The position numbers and the translations under genes were made by a program. A stretch of DNA of 64,000 nt from Saururus chinensis. Taxonomy: Eukaryota > Streptophyta > Magnoliopsida > Piperales > Saururaceae. Of the stretch, positions 1 to 12,492 are shown piece by piece. Each line of letters begins with the position of its first letter. The first letter of the stretch is position 1. The notes beneath the pieces were generated by a model. That model saw only the letters and a program-made list of their open reading frames with translations. It did no database searches and was not told the origin of the DNA. Where the stretch lies: NCBI GenBank assembly GCA_035235625.1, contig CP141143.1:4446501-4510500 (forward strand), read 5' to 3'.

Positions 1-515
1 CCTTAAACACCTTTTAATCTGGGCCTAATTGGGGATTAGGCCTGACCTTCCTCCTCAGCCTATTCCCAAAATGGGAATGGATCAGGTTTGACCTTTTATA
101 GTAAGCTTTGGGGTATGTGTAGGTAAGTTATGGGGTATAAATAGAAAAATAGGTTAAAAATAGGTATTTTACAAATTTGAGTACTAATTAAATCTGAGAA
201 AATTCTGAAATTTTTTGTATAAGTTGATATCTGGGTTCATTTAACACAAAAACCAAAATTTTGACAGTGGGGCCCACAAGGGTTCCGCCAAAACCCTAAT
301 TTTTAGAAAAATAATAAAAATTCAGAAAAATCTCAAAACTTCACATTTGATTCAAAATCACTTAAAACCACTAATCTTAAAGTTGATTTTGATTAAAATT
401 ATCATAAACATCATCTATCTTAGAAACCACCGAATAAATCAGAAAACGCATTAACCTCATAATAACTGATAATTAAAGAAAACTAAAAATCGTTTTAGAG
501 ATGAGAGTCCTTACA
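1..515 (-). mobile_element. LTR fragment cut by the window edge
   Basis: Read on the minus strand, this stretch starts TGTAAGGACTCTC at 515 and runs off the left end of the window. The same order of blocks occurs on the plus strand from 58466: the TGTAAG start, AT-rich sequence, a GGGCCCC block followed by a GTCAAAATT/GTCGAAATT block, then a TTAGGCCTAA-type palindrome. Two dispersed copies with a common TG boundary identify the left end of an LTR retrotransposon. No coding sequence of the element is visible, so its lineage is unassigned. Its 3' end and target duplication lie outside the window. Confidence 0.6.
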
Positions 516-2040
516 CCTTAGGTTATACGGTTGCCATAACATAAGGCCTGAAAGCTCAATAACATAAATAAGACAAAATGAGTTATGGGGGTAAAATATA
601 TTTATTTGGACCTCACAAAATTCCTCAGTACCCCAAAAAAATAAAATATTCATGTATATTTTTACTTGTTATCCTAACCCCAAATCTTATGTTACATTTC
701 TCACTTATTACCCCAACTAAAAAATCTACTTCTCATTCGCCAAATAGCATGGGTGGCCTCCCCTAACATGGGATCTTTCTTTCTCCTCTTCCTCCTCTTT
801 CTCTTCTTCTCCCTTCCCCTCCGATTTTCATCTTCTCTTTCTCTTCGAACTTCTTAGCAATCGGCACTTATAGAGGAGTCACTTATTGGCTGCAGTTTGA
901 CACCCATTGCAACATTTTTAGCTGTGCTAGCTGTAGCTATTGCCATATCTAGATATAGCATAAAATAAATATTAAAAAACATAAATAAATAAATAAACAA
1001 ATAGATCATTTGGGAGGCTCTTTTCCACAGTTGAAAAGTATTTTTTATGTGTGGGGAAGCACTTTAAGAAGTTAAACATGATGACCAATTTTAATTTTAA
1101 ATGACTTTTCTTGTTAAAAATTACCTTTTAGTTTAATTCAAATCGAATTGACCCAAAAATTGACTTCTTTAATAACTATTCAAAAAATCTCCTCTAAAAT
1201 AATATAAAAAGACATTTTATATATTATTTTTTTGTCATAATTATGTTGGAGGATATTCTTATCATTTTACACACAAAACACAACGTGAGCTAAAATCATG
1301 TTTCTCTTTAAAATCATCTAAAGAAACTCTAACCAAATATCTTCTATTTTTTCTTTTTTTCCCAAAAGTTGATTATAATAATAATTTATTTTCTTTCTCC
1401 TTTAACATGCAAGCCAAACAAGTCCTAAGTTAAAAGATTCATAAATGAAACATTATAAATAATTTTTTTGGTAAATGAATAGTAAAGACTTTTGGTTTCA
1501 GTCATAACAAACGTATGGTGAGACATATTCTTCAAACACATTTTTTAGGAGGTAAGTTGTGTTACTAACTTACAGGTAAAAGAATACTTTATATTTTAGT
1601 ATAAAGAATACTTAATAACCGTTGATATTTAAGATTGATAGTGCATATTAATTGCAAGTTAGTATTGATGTCACCAATACTAATATTAAATTATTTATCT
1701 CACGGATAAAAGATTTTCAGCACCCTTTACGCTAGGTTTATGGTAAATAAGGAGTATAAAAACTGCTTCCTTTGCGGGCCTCTCTGCGTGTCTTAGTCCC
1801 TGTTTGTTTTTTTTACTTTAAAAAAGCCTAACGAGACTGTCCATGGTAAATGTTCTGAAACATGGGCCCCGTGACCCCTGCCAAAACGCCCTCAGATTCA
1901 GGCCTAAGTGGATTCTTTTGTTATCGAAGTCCCGCTGCGGCGCTGCCCACGGGAAAGGAAATGGTGCGTTGAAGAATAGTGAAGTTTCACGATGGACAGC
2001 CCCCGTAGCCATCAGTACGATTTTGATTCCGTTTCTTCCG
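516..2040. other. Intergenic spacer upstream of the TMN8-type gene
   Basis: AT-rich sequence with only short chance reading frames and no recognisable protein or RNA gene. A pyrimidine-rich run (CTTCCTCCT-like) lies at 770-850. The last 300 bases rise in GC and should hold the promoter of the downstream gene, but no convincing TATA box could be singled out. Confidence 0.5.
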
Positions 2041-2257
2041 GACTACCGAAACGCGTGACGCTCAGTGAAAATTGCTCAAAGGACACACACCAGCTTCCTT
2101 CCAGAGATAAAAAAGAAAGAAAGCAACGTGCTCTTCCCCACCTCCATCGCCATCTCTGTTCGTCTTCTGCCCTTGGCCTCCCCCCTCAGGAGAGATTCAG
2201 GAGTTCCCTGCGGATTTGCGCTCCAGAGATCCCCATTTACTTCGTCTTTTCTAGAAG

Positions 2258-2472
2258 GTTAGTATTTCATGCTATTCCTTTCTCTCTTTCGACGTCACTC
2301 CTTCATAGCCGCTTTCATTGTGGATCTTTAGCTCCATGCACTTACTTCTCTAAGATCCATAAACTCTCTTGTGATTTGAAGTATTCGTTTTATAAATAGA
2401 ATTGCTCTTGGTTGACCGTTGTGCTCGCCAATTTTGCTTTTGTGTCTGTTCTCTTAAGTGGATCTTCGGCAG
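2258..2472 (+). other. Probable 5'UTR intron of the TMN8-type gene
   Basis: An AAG|GTTAGT donor at 2258 and a TTCGGCAG acceptor ending at 2472 bracket a T-rich stretch just upstream of the first good ATG at 2496. The frame stays open upstream, to 2412, but without an ATG. Leader introns are common in plant housekeeping genes. An alternative acceptor (CTCTTAAG) lies near 2458. Confidence 0.5.
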
Positions 2473-2495
2473 ATCTGGGGAGAGGGTGGGCAACA

Positions 2496-4469
2496 ATGGG
2501 TTCTTTTCGTACATTCTGCATCTGGGTTATGATTGTTTGCTTCTGTGCTCGATCTGGATATGGGTTTTATCTTCCCGGTAGCTATCCCCACAAATATGAA
2601 ATTGGCAACACTTTGTCGGTGAAGGTTAATTCCTTGACCTCGATCGATACAGAAATGCCCTTTAGCTACTACAGCCTTCCTTTCTGCAAGCCCCAGGAAG
2701 GAGTCAAGGACAGCGCTGAGAACCTCGGCGAGCTCTTAATGGGTGATCGCATTGAGAACTCTCCCTACAGATTTAAGATGTACACCAACCAGAGTGACAT
2801 ATTTTTGTGCCGATCCAATCCGTTGTCAGCGGATGAATTTAAAATCCTTACTAAGAGGATAGATGAGATGTATCAGGTGAATCTAATCTTAGACAATTTA
2901 CCTGCCATTCGGTATACAAAGAAGGATGACTACATTCTCCGTTGGACTGGATATCCTGTGGGAGTTAAGGTCCGGGATGTTTACTACGTTTTCAACCATT
3001 TGAAATTCAATGTTCTGGTGCACAAATACGAGGAGACCAATGTGGCTCGGGTGACGGGAACAGGCGACGCTGCTGAGGTTGTCCCAACAATCCATAAGGC
3101 TGGGAGTGAGGAGCCTGGTTATATGGTTGTGGGATTTGAAGTTGCACCTTGCAGTGTGGCACATGATGCTGACTCTATGAAGAATCTGAAGACGTATGAG
3201 AAGTACCCATCTCCCATAAGTTGCGACCCTTCCACCGTGGCCATGGCTGTGAAAGAGGGCCAGCCTCTGTCTTTCTCGTATGAAGTGTCATTTGTTGAGA
3301 GCGATATCAAGTGGCCTTCTCGGTGGGATGCATATCTAAAGATGGAAGGATCGAAGGTCCATTGGTTCTCGATTCTTAATTCCCTGATGGTGATTGCATT
3401 CCTGGCTGGCATTGTTCTTGTGATATTTCTGCGGACTGTAAGAAGGGATTTGACGCGGTATGAAGAGCTCGATAAGGAGGCACAGGCACAAATGAATGAG
3501 GAGTTGTCGGGTTGGAAGCTGGTTGTTGGGGATGTCTTCAGGGCTCCGAGCAACCCATCACTTCTGTGTGTAATGGTGGGTGATGGTGTTCAGATTCTTG
3601 GAATGGCTGTGGTGACTATCCTATTTGCTGCTTTGGGTTTTATGTCTCCAGCTTCTCGTGGAACTCTTATCTCTGGTATGCTCTTTTTCTATCTTGCATT
3701 GGGGATCGCTGCCGGTTATGTCGCAGTGAGGCTTTGGAAGACACTTGCATCCGGGGACCATACTGGATGGGTCTCAGTTTCCTGGAAAGTTGCTTGCTTC
3801 TTTCCTGGGATTGCATTCTTGATCTTCACAACCTTGAACTTCCTTTTGTGGGGTAGCCATAGCACGGGAGCCATACCCATTTCACTGTTCATCATTCTTC
3901 TTTTGCTTTGGTTTTGCATATCAGTTCCCCTGACTCTTATTGGTGGTTATCTTGGGGCCAAAGCACCACATATTGAGTACCCTGTCCGGACAAACCAGAT
4001 CCCTCGTGAGATTCCACCTCAAAAATATCCTTCCTGGCTGTTGGTGCTTGGAGCAGGGACCCTTCCGTTTGGGACTCTCTTCATTGAGTTGTTCTTCATT
4101 ATGTCCAGCTTGTGGATGGGACGAGTTTACTATGTGTTCGGATTCCTTTTCGTCGTATTGATGCTTCTCGTTGTTGTATGTGCTGAAGTGTCTTTGGTCC
4201 TTACTTATATGCACCTGTGCGTGGAGGATTGGAAGTGGTGGTGGAAATCCTTCTTTGCATCTGGCTCCGTTGCAATATACATTTTCTTATATTCTATTAA
4301 TTATCTAGTTTTCGACCTTAAGAGCCTAAGTGGGCCTGTTTCCGCGACGTTGTACCTCGGATACTCCCTATTCATGGTTCTTGCAATTATGCTTGCGACG
4401 GGCACAGTGGGGTTCCTTTCATCCTTCTGGTTCGTGCATTTCCTGTTTTCATCCGTAAAACTCGACTAA
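2496..4469 (+). CDS. TMN8: Transmembrane 9 superfamily protein (nonaspanin), TMN8-type
   Basis: Intact 657-residue nonaspanin on one exon, which fits this plant subgroup of intronless members. An N-terminal signal peptide (about 1-23) precedes the mature start FYLPGSYPHKY. A lumenal domain of roughly 300 residues follows, with LGELLMGDRIENSPY and the WPSRWDAYLKMEG block, then a string of hydrophobic segments from VHWFSILNSLMVIAFL to the C terminus. The conserved cytosolic EELSGWKLVVGDVFR and VRTNQIPREIP motifs are present. The last four residues, VKLD, fit the KXD/E signal that binds coatomer and keeps plant TMNs in the Golgi. Nonaspanins act in Golgi and endosomal membranes and are linked to sorting of membrane proteins; the exact cargo in plants is not settled. 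Start chosen: 2496 is the first ATG and directly precedes the signal peptide. Paralogue number is assigned by remembered similarity to Arabidopsis TMN8. Confidence 0.95.
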   Translation: MGSFRTFCIWVMIVCFCARSGYGFYLPGSYPHKYEIGNTLSVKVNSLTSIDTEMPFSYYSLPFCKPQEGVKDSAENLGELLMGDRIENSPYRFKMYTNQSDIFLCRSNPLSADEFKILTKRIDEMYQVNLILDNLPAIRYTKKDDYILRWTGYPVGVKVRDVYYVFNHLKFNVLVHKYEETNVARVTGTGDAAEVVPTIHKAGSEEPGYMVVGFEVAPCSVAHDADSMKNLKTYEKYPSPISCDPSTVAMAVKEGQPLSFSYEVSFVESDIKWPSRWDAYLKMEGSKVHWFSILNSLMVIAFLAGIVLVIFLRTVRRDLTRYEELDKEAQAQMNEELSGWKLVVGDVFRAPSNPSLLCVMVGDGVQILGMAVVTILFAALGFMSPASRGTLISGMLFFYLALGIAAGYVAVRLWKTLASGDHTGWVSVSWKVACFFPGIAFLIFTTLNFLLWGSHSTGAIPISLFIILLLLWFCISVPLTLIGGYLGAKAPHIEYPVRTNQIPREIPPQKYPSWLLVLGAGTLPFGTLFIELFFIMSSLWMGRVYYVFGFLFVVLMLLVVVCAEVSLVLTYMHLCVEDWKWWWKSFFASGSVAIYIFLYSINYLVFDLKSLSGPVSATLYLGYSLFMVLAIMLATGTVGFLSSFWFVHFLFSSVKLD

Positions 4470-7195
4470 GTTTTGATTGTGGGAACAGCTTCTTCAACCA
4501 GATTTGCCTTGGTAATTCACAGCAAAATTGGCAACACGGTCAAGTCCGAGATTGGTGACTCATCCTTGTATTGCACTATCATGTTTTAAGCTGTAGGAAT
4601 AGGATGGAAATAAGTTCTTTACAGTCTTGTTTCAAATTCTTTATTTTTGTTATAATTAGACAAAATGCTGTTGTACGAGGGATGTTTAAGCTGGTATTTT
4701 TATTGCTACTATCCGCAAATTATATGGGATACCTTTTTTCTGTTCGATTTATATGCACGCTTTGCATTATGTGTTAGTTAAGTGTTAGAATGTCACTTGT
4801 ATTACCCTTGTTTAATATAATTTTGGATTTTAATAGTGCATGGTAAATTAACATTGCTGCTTTAGCCATTAAAAGTGGTTGCAATGTTCTGATCTCTTTT
4901 TGGAAGCCAATGAAGAATTCCTAGAAGATCCTACACATCATAATCTTATCTTTTGGAAGAGCATGCTGTTGGTGTACCTCTTGTTAATTGTTATACGAAA
5001 GAAAACACAATGCTGAGATGTAATTTGTAATCTTGGGAACCCAATTTACCCCAGCAAAAAGATCTAAGCCGTGATTTGTTTGAAAGCGCGTGAAGATTGA
5101 AGTAATAAAACTTGTGTGGGATGAGCAAAGAAAAATTAGAACGCCGAAGTGTCAGGTCATTTTGGCCTGAGCAAGCTCCGCAGCAGCGGCATACTGATGA
5201 AAAACTCGGTATGAGCATCGTTTAGACTTTAAGAGTCATTTACAAAGCTAGGTGATGTACCAATTGCCATATCAATGTCTGTGGATATGGGTACGCACAA
5301 GCTGCTGTGAATATCAATGTAATGAGATGGGCTTAAAAGTAAAAACCGTTGATTTTCACGAAGCTTTTATAGCGGTGATAAAAAAAAATTAAAACAGAAA
5401 AAAGATTCTCCAGGATTTAAGTTGTATAATGAGATGACTCCGAGCAGTATTAGCCGTGCCCATCTGAGAGGCCTGTGCGAGTGCAAACATACTTTTTTCT
5501 TGATGAGATAACAATATAAATAGAAAAATGACAATGCTACTCTCAATCTATACATCTTTGAAGTGGTAGGCTTTTTTAGGACAATAAAAAATGGGCTACG
5601 TGAGGTCGACTTTTACTATCTAATAAAAATATGTCACATGTATATAAATGCGAGGTATTGATTTAAAAAAAATAATACAAAAACTCCTACATGGGTTTTG
5701 ATTGGACTAAACAAGTGAAGCCCAAGTGAATTTTTTGTAAGGCCTATTTGTTCACTCCTATGAAAATTCATGTGTGTGTTTGTTAAGTGTTTTTGTGTGA
5801 ATACCAATATCCATTTAATCTTTTACCCCTGTGTATGTATCATCCCGGTTGATAGCTTTAAATAGCATGATAGGGTTGTTAGGTGTTTTAGTATCATACA
5901 AGATTCTGTTATTTTTCCCATCATAAAATAAGTAGAAAATAGCAGAAAGTTCATAAAAAATTTAAAAAAAATTCAGAGATATTACACTTTTGGAGCAACT
6001 TTTAGGCTTGTCACGTCCGTTGTGCACCAGTTTGATAAGGAATTTTTAATATTTTTGGTATTTTGAATGTCAAGTAACAGGTAACATGTGACAAATAATA
6101 GATTATTTGGTTACACTTGTTTTATTGTCTTGTGATGAATTCTTTAGATTCTTACACCTGATTGTTGTGTAAGGTTTTTGGATTAAACTTTTCATATTTA
6201 TTTTCATTAGGTTTGTGTAAATAACTTGTTTTTAATTTTGAAGTATGTATTAGAGTGTTAATGTAAGTTTTCAAACTTTACTTGATTTATATTCACCCTT
6301 TGTTGTGTTTTTGAAATCTTTCAGGGTCCTCTGTGTAATGGTGTAATGTAGGTGCTCAGGAGAACTTATATTGCAAGCAAGATGATAATTGAGGAGCTAC
6401 TAAGGGGGGGAATAAGTTATACTAAGTGATAGCTAGGAGAGAATAAATGAAGAAATATTAAGAAACTTCATATTATATTGATAATATTTCATTTTCAGTT
6501 ATGGTAGATCCTTTCATAATTTGAGGTATGTATTTATGTTATTGCACCAAGATTTTTGTATGTTGATACAAATCAATTAGCATTATAATATATGTAGCAT
6601 TAGGATCGCATGAAGAAAAATTATAATTTTTTTTAACGATTGATTAGCAATTATAGGTGATCAATTGGGCTAGCAATCATATTGGCAATTATAGGTAATC
6701 GATTCGGCTAGTGAACAATTGGTCATTTACAATGATCAATTAACAATCACAATGTCTTAATATAAAATGAAGCCGAGAGTTGGTGATCAATCGACCTTGT
6801 TTGGCGATTGATAGTTCCTTCGGCGATACGGTTTTCACATTTCATTTTTATAATAATTTAATTCTAATTAGGTTTATTTCAAGTCTTTTGTTTTTCTAGT
6901 AGTCTTTATTTTATATTATTTTAATTATTTAGGGATTTTAGTCATAAGGTAGTTAAAGATTAGATTATTTTATTTACAATTATGTCATTAGGGGTTGTAT
7001 AAAAGCATGGCTCTTCCATAGGGTCCATAGTTTGGTATTTTCTTATATTTTGAAGAAGAAGAAGATATTAATTATTTCTTTTTTATTTTTCATCATTTTT
7101 TTATGAATTTATCATTAAAATTTATAAGAGATGGAGGTTGTGTGTGCTTATAGTCAAATTTGGTGAACGATGTTTATATTATCAATCTCGCTCGC

Positions 7196-7198
<3 letters not shown>
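4470..7198. other. 3'UTR and AT-rich spacer
   Basis: The first 350 bases after the stop are probably the TMN8-type 3'UTR; AATATAA-like signals lie near 4814. No gene is visible beyond. Around 5735-5830 is a block (AAGGCCTATTTGT, then GTTTTTGT and AATATC) that recurs at about 11290-11370, so it is a small dispersed repeat. From 6840 to 7100, phrases such as a TATAAAAG box at about 6998 followed by a GAAGAAGAAG run resemble the promoter part of a Copia LTR, but no boundaries could be found. Confidence 0.4.

Positions 7199-7288
<90 letters not shown>
7199..7288. repeat. (AT)n microsatellite
   Basis: About 45 uninterrupted AT dinucleotides. It lies in an AT-rich spacer and codes for nothing, although it leaves open a spurious Ile-Tyr repeat frame. 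Confidence 0.98.
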
Positions 7289-7291
<3 letters not shown>

Positions 7292-7670
7292 GTATATGAA
7301 TGTTTAATCCTAATTATCATAAAAGTAATTAAATTTCTTTTTTATATAGATCTTCCTCGGATTGTTTGTAAATAAAATGGTAACTTAGTTGCATAATCCA
7401 ATTTAATCAATTAAAGTTAGAAGTTATCGTGTTTTTGGGTCAGAAGGTATGGCACCAATTATGATAAATACATGGCGGCCGATTGATCACAGTTTTTTTA
7501 AAAAAATGGCTCTACATTACCATCCATTGACCATCCAAGGGCTTTAAAAAAAGCCCTGCCAAATATTGGTATAGTCTAGTGCTGGCCCTGTTAAAGGCTC
7601 GACCGTAGTATGGGGAGGAAGGGCAGGGTTCGACCATGTCGTTTCCTCTAAGTGCCAATCGTCTATTTCT
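7289..7670. other. Spacer, nothing recognised
   Basis: AT-rich at first, then mixed composition with a few chance frames. No repeat or gene identified. Confidence 0.4.
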
Positions 7671-8088
7671 AGGGCAGCACAAGAAAACTGAAACCAAACC
7701 GATCTAAGTAAAATCGAACCAAAATTTAGCGGTTTGGTTCGATTCCTAATTCGGTTTCGGTTTGATTTTTATAAAAAAAAATCTAATAAATTTCGGATCG
7801 GATTGGTTCGATTTAAAAAAAAAAATCAAAACCAGAACCGAACCAAAATTAAACTAATTTAATTAAAATAATTTCTATTAAATTTAATTTTAAGGGAAAA
7901 AATTTTAAATTTTTATATAAAAATATATAATTTTATATTAATATTTACTTAATTTTGATTTATTAAAATATTTAATTTTTATTTAATTTTAATTCAATTT
8001 CGGTTCTTATGTCGGTTCGGTTTTTATATTTTAATTTTAAATTTTAATTCGGTTCGATTTTTAAATTTTCGAACCGAGATGCAGCCCT
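7671..8088. mobile_element. hAT-like MITE with CGGTTCGGTTT subterminal repeats
   Basis: The ends are imperfect inverted repeats: AGGGCAGCAC on the left and the complement of GATGCAGCCCT on the right. Inside, AACCGAACC-type motifs occur in both orientations near each end around an AT-only core, a pattern typical of small non-autonomous hAT-type elements in plants. Flanking octamers (GTCTATTT and ATCCATTT) match at six of eight positions and may be a decayed target duplication. No coding capacity. It ends about 230 bases upstream of the F-box start codon. Confidence 0.6.
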
Positions 8089-8320
8089 ATCCATTTCCCT
8101 CGGCACACTCCCACTACATGGTCAGTTGCATAATATTAAAAAATTCGGTCTCTGAGTGGATCTCTTTGTCTCTCTCTAATCACCGATTAGATCTCACCGT
8201 CCGCCTCAAGAGGCTTTACTTTTGCAGGTTCGCCCGAGAGACACTGGCGGCATCCCGGGCAGAGCCCCGTATCTTCGCTCCCGAGTCCAGGGCCAAAGCG
8301 AGCAGGGCCAGCAGGCGAAG

Positions 8321-9991
8321 ATGTCAGCGGCCAGGTCGTGGGAGGAGCTGCCGGACGAATGCTGGGAGTCTATCTTCCGTCGGCTCGACCACCATCGCCA
8401 TCTCGACCCCCTCTCATTGGTATGCAAGCGATTCCTCTCCATCTCCAACCTCCTCCTCTCCACCCTCTCCTTCCCCTCCCCGGGCTTCTACTCCCCCTCC
8501 CTCCTCCCTACCCTCTTTCTCCGCTTCCCGTGCCTTAAATCTATCACCATTTGTTTCGTCCCCTGCAACGGCCTGGATCGCTTTGTGGACGATCTCTCCT
8601 GCTCCGACCTCCCCCTCGAATCCCTCCGCCTCCTCCACCAAGAGCATTTCCCTGGCCCCGCCATGAGCCTTCTGGGAAGCAGGATGTATAAAACCCTAAG
8701 ATCCCTTTCTTTTTCTTGGTCCAATTCCCTCTCTGACGCAGACCTCTTTATTATCGCCGAGTCCTTCCCCTATCTAGAGCGACTCGATATCAATTACAAT
8801 GAATCGAGTCTCCCATGGACTCAAAACTCTGAACTCCAAAGAGTGACTGACGATGGAATTCGAGAAATCTCAATCAAGCTTCAATCCTTACGCGCCGTAG
8901 ATCTCTCTGGGAATACCTTCCTTTCTGATCGATCGATGGCCTATCTGTCCTCGAACTGTCCATTGCTATCTGAGGTGACAGCCCGCGATTGCTGCTGCAT
9001 TGGTTCCGCTGGCCTTAGTTCATTCTTATCGAATGCTCCCACGAGCGGATTATTGTCTTCGCTGGAACTCAGCCATATGCATTTGCCCGATAGTTCCCTT
9101 ATCCAACTATATGAAACAAATTTAAACTTGCGGAAGCTTGCTCTTACCCGTTGCCGAGGCTTCAGCGCCAACACACTTTGCCTACTCGCTCAGTCCTGTT
9201 CGTCCCTACGTCAGCTGGATCTTGAAAGTGTTGAAATTCTTACCGATGATGTGGTATTCCATTTTTCCCGCTACCTGCATAATTTGGTGTTTGTAAACCT
9301 TAGTAACTGCAATCGCCTAACTAATAAGACCTTGTTCAATCTCCTTCGGAGTTGCCTATTTTTAGAAGAAATTCAGATGGGCAAAACACTTCTTGGAAGA
9401 GGCAAAACCCTTTCTGATTTGGTTGTGAACAGCCGAATCCGGATTTTAAAGTTGGAATTCTGCTTTTATTTGTCTGACGAAACTATCACTGACATCGGTT
9501 GTGCTTGTCCGGAACTGGAGCATCTCAATTTAAGCCATTGTCGGCAGATTACAGGGCGAGGGGTAAAGGAAATTGGGATGAGCTGCCCCAACCTTAGGCA
9601 TTTAGAATTGAGCGGATGTAGAAACGTCGGTGATCTTGGGATGGGTGTGGAATTCCCAAAATTGGAGGTGCTAGTGGCGCCGCAGTCAGGAGGGGGAGAC
9701 AAATGGCTGTCCATTGCATGGAAAAGTTGTGAGAACCTCGATAGCTTATATTTGGAGACCTGCTTTGGAGTGACGGAGAGAGGGTTACAGGAGTTGGTGG
9801 CAAATCACAGACGACTGAGGAAATTATATCTAGGGAAGGGTCGCAACTTGAAATTGAGTGGCACGGCTTTGGCTAGATTGGTATTCTCCAGGGTGAACCT
9901 GAAGAAGATTGTTTTGCCTCTAGGCTTCACTGTGACGGAAAAGCAGAAAGAGATCTTTCTTAAGCATGGCTGCTTAGTTGTAACAGAATAG
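8321..9991 (+). CDS. F-box/LRR-repeat protein
   Basis: Intact single-exon gene of 556 residues. Residues about 6-45 (SWEELPDECWESIFRRLDHH through LSLVCKRFLSISN) form the F-box that would dock on SKP1. From about residue 100 to the end runs a set of leucine-rich repeats of the cysteine-containing type, seen in phrases like CPELEHLNLSHCRQITGRG and CPNLRHLELSGCRNVGDLG. This is the layout of substrate receptors in SCF ubiquitin ligases acting in nucleus or cytosol; the target cannot be read from the sequence. The first ATG in the frame is 8321, just before the F-box. A TTTTGCAG stretch ending at 8227 could be the acceptor of a leader intron. The first 350 coding bases are very C-rich and the rest is not, a gradient often seen in monocot genes. 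It is not recognisably one of the named hormone receptors (TIR1, COI1, MAX2, EBF). Confidence 0.9.
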   Translation: MSAARSWEELPDECWESIFRRLDHHRHLDPLSLVCKRFLSISNLLLSTLSFPSPGFYSPSLLPTLFLRFPCLKSITICFVPCNGLDRFVDDLSCSDLPLESLRLLHQEHFPGPAMSLLGSRMYKTLRSLSFSWSNSLSDADLFIIAESFPYLERLDINYNESSLPWTQNSELQRVTDDGIREISIKLQSLRAVDLSGNTFLSDRSMAYLSSNCPLLSEVTARDCCCIGSAGLSSFLSNAPTSGLLSSLELSHMHLPDSSLIQLYETNLNLRKLALTRCRGFSANTLCLLAQSCSSLRQLDLESVEILTDDVVFHFSRYLHNLVFVNLSNCNRLTNKTLFNLLRSCLFLEEIQMGKTLLGRGKTLSDLVVNSRIRILKLEFCFYLSDETITDIGCACPELEHLNLSHCRQITGRGVKEIGMSCPNLRHLELSGCRNVGDLGMGVEFPKLEVLVAPQSGGGDKWLSIAWKSCENLDSLYLETCFGVTERGLQELVANHRRLRKLYLGKGRNLKLSGTALARLVFSRVNLKKIVLPLGFTVTEKQKEIFLKHGCLVVTE

Positions 9992-12492
9992 AGGTATGCA
10001 TGTGTATGCGGCATAAATACGTTGTATGGGGCAAATCAAGAGTCATCCCTGCATAAATTTGTATCCTGCCCTTCTAAGTTCGAGGTATCATATTTCTATG
10101 TTGTGTTGTGGACAATGATCAGGATGGTTATTGTGATAATTCAAGATATATCTGTAAGGACCCTTTTGAACTCATTCTATTGTAGGTAATTGAAAGCTTT
10201 TCTGTTTGTTGTTTTCTGAGTGTCTAAGGCCATATTCTCAGATTTTTCTAGCAAGAAGGATTGATGTTTGTAATTCCTAAAAATCTTGATTGTCCTACGG
10301 CTGTATTTTCTTCCTCAGCATTTTGTTCAAGGCATCAATCATAAATAAGATTGTTATGAATTACAACTTATGTTAGCGAAAACCAACTTTGATAATGACC
10401 TGCTCAGCTAGCTTTGATCCATTGCCATTTCATGGTCTTGCAATTGTGACTTTAACGGCTGAATCTTTCATATATGTTCTGCTAAGGTAAAATTGTAGTT
10501 AGTTGCTCACTTGGTGCTTCTTATAGTTAATACCCTTTTTAATTAATTGGTACTATAATATTCGAGGTAAAGCACAAATCGTTTATGTGAGCACTCTGTA
10601 CGAATAGACTATCTATAAACATTTCACTTGCACAGTGGTTAGCCATTTTCCTGAGTCATTCTTACTTGCAAAGTGTGAAATTTTCTGGTTTGCAATTTTT
10701 GAAAAAATGAAAAGAAAACCTCTGATCTTTGTTCACAAAACTAAATGAACGCTAACAGGTGGAAGATCTGCTGAAAAATTACCAGAATGTATGCACACTG
10801 CGTGTTAGAATGCCCATCTCATACGATTTGTAAAAACCCTCGAAATCTCATCACATGAATCACCCGATATGAGGTGGTTAACATGCCAAACTCAATAATA
10901 ACCCTGGACGAATTTCTGCCGATCTCCATTGAGATGATCAAGAGAAATCTTACAGGTATATGGAGCTAATACAAATACTGGTGTAGTTAGTCACGGTTGG
11001 ATTTTGAAGATGTACACAGATTACATCCACCCAAGTTTCTCTTCGAAGTCAAATTCTGAAGCAGCAAGCCAAGGTTGTTGTGGTCACCAAGCTGAAGACA
11101 GAGTACCCTGAACTTCTTCCTATATAGGAATGGCTCATGAAGTACGCGTTTTAGCCAAATTAGAAGATAACGAAGCTTGAGATACTTGTTCTATAGTTTA
11201 TTTTATTTTGTTGAGGTAGGTGTCGTGGAACACAAATGTGGGAAGGAAAATGATATTTTTACATAAAATTACACATTAATATAAGCCAATGTAAATTTTG
11301 TGTAAGGCCTATTTGTGAAGTCCGAGTTTTTTTGGATGTTTTTGTTGTGGGAATATCACTATCCATGTGGGAAGTGTCTTCCGTCTAACTGAAACCATTC
11401 CTCTCCCTGCCAATTTGCTGGGCCGGTTCTATGACTATGTTACATGTGGCTACATGTGACCATTACAGGGCGTTAAGTCATGGAGCCAGGTCAGGCTAGA
11501 CCACCTTTAACTATTCGAAACTGTTTTTTTACCACTCATTATGACCATAATGCATGATCAGAGGAGATAACCCGGAAACCTGTTGGACGTTTTGAAGTTT
11601 CTTTTACTACTTTGTTGATGTGGCAGCTTTTTATTGGTGGTCACTAAGCCCTAAATTAGTCATGTTAGACAAGTCCTTTGGGCCAAAAGTGTATTAGTTT
11701 TTCTACATGAATTGATGTGGCTCCTCCCTAGCACTCCTTTGAACTCAATATCTCTAAAGTACATGAACTAGTTAGTATGAACACAAGTGGGACAATTCTT
11801 AACACGCACTTGTGCTAATGTGTGACGGCGTGTGCTCTCTTCATTCTCAACACATATAAAATAGGAATAACTCCCAGAGGGCACTTCAACTCCCAGAGGG
11901 CACTTCCATAGTAAATAATTTTTGACTACTCCGCTATGGTGCCTTCCATCTAAGCTTGAGGGGGGGCAAAATAGGAGAAATAAAAGGGAGGAGGCATGGA
12001 ATAAAGATGACGGAAAATTAATTTGTTTATTGCAGAGTAGTCCCTCCATTTGGTAATAAATGTTTGATTAAAAAAAATCATTTTGATTTTCTTTATGGAT
12101 ACTATGAGAAGAGACAGGAAATATAATGGAAAGATTTTAACTCTTGTGAGGAGTAATTAAGTAACGAGGAGAGAGATATTCTTGGGCCCAAGTAGCAACA
12201 TTCATGCATTACGTAACCATAGTATATCATATTTGACATAAAAGCAAATATCCTAATTTGAAATACATAAAAATAACTATAAAAAAGCAAACATAAAAGC
12301 AAGCAAAACTTATTTTTTGGCCAATTATTGTACAAGACAGATTGATTTTTAAACCATTAAAATTAAAACTTCAATATGATATCCCAGTAAAGGAGAAAGT
12401 TGCTAGTTCCACATGGGCTTTTTAACATTAACTAAAAAACAAAGGGGCAGAATATCGTTGCATGCAAGGAGGAGAAGAAGGCTTTCAATGCT
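9992..12492. other. Spacer between convergent F-box and proline-rich genes
   Basis: The first few hundred bases are probably the F-box 3'UTR. A dispersed repeat block around 11290-11370 matches one near 5735-5830. A short tandem duplication (CTCCCAGAGGGCACTTC, twice) lies at 11871-11906. No further genes or RNAs were recognised. Confidence 0.4.

Noticed and set aside
2412-2495. Upstream extension of the TMN8-type frame
   Set aside because: No ATG there, and the stretch lies mostly within the probable leader intron; the signal peptide begins at 2496.
7160-7375. Frame with a long Ile-Tyr repeat
   Set aside because: Translation of an (AT)n microsatellite.
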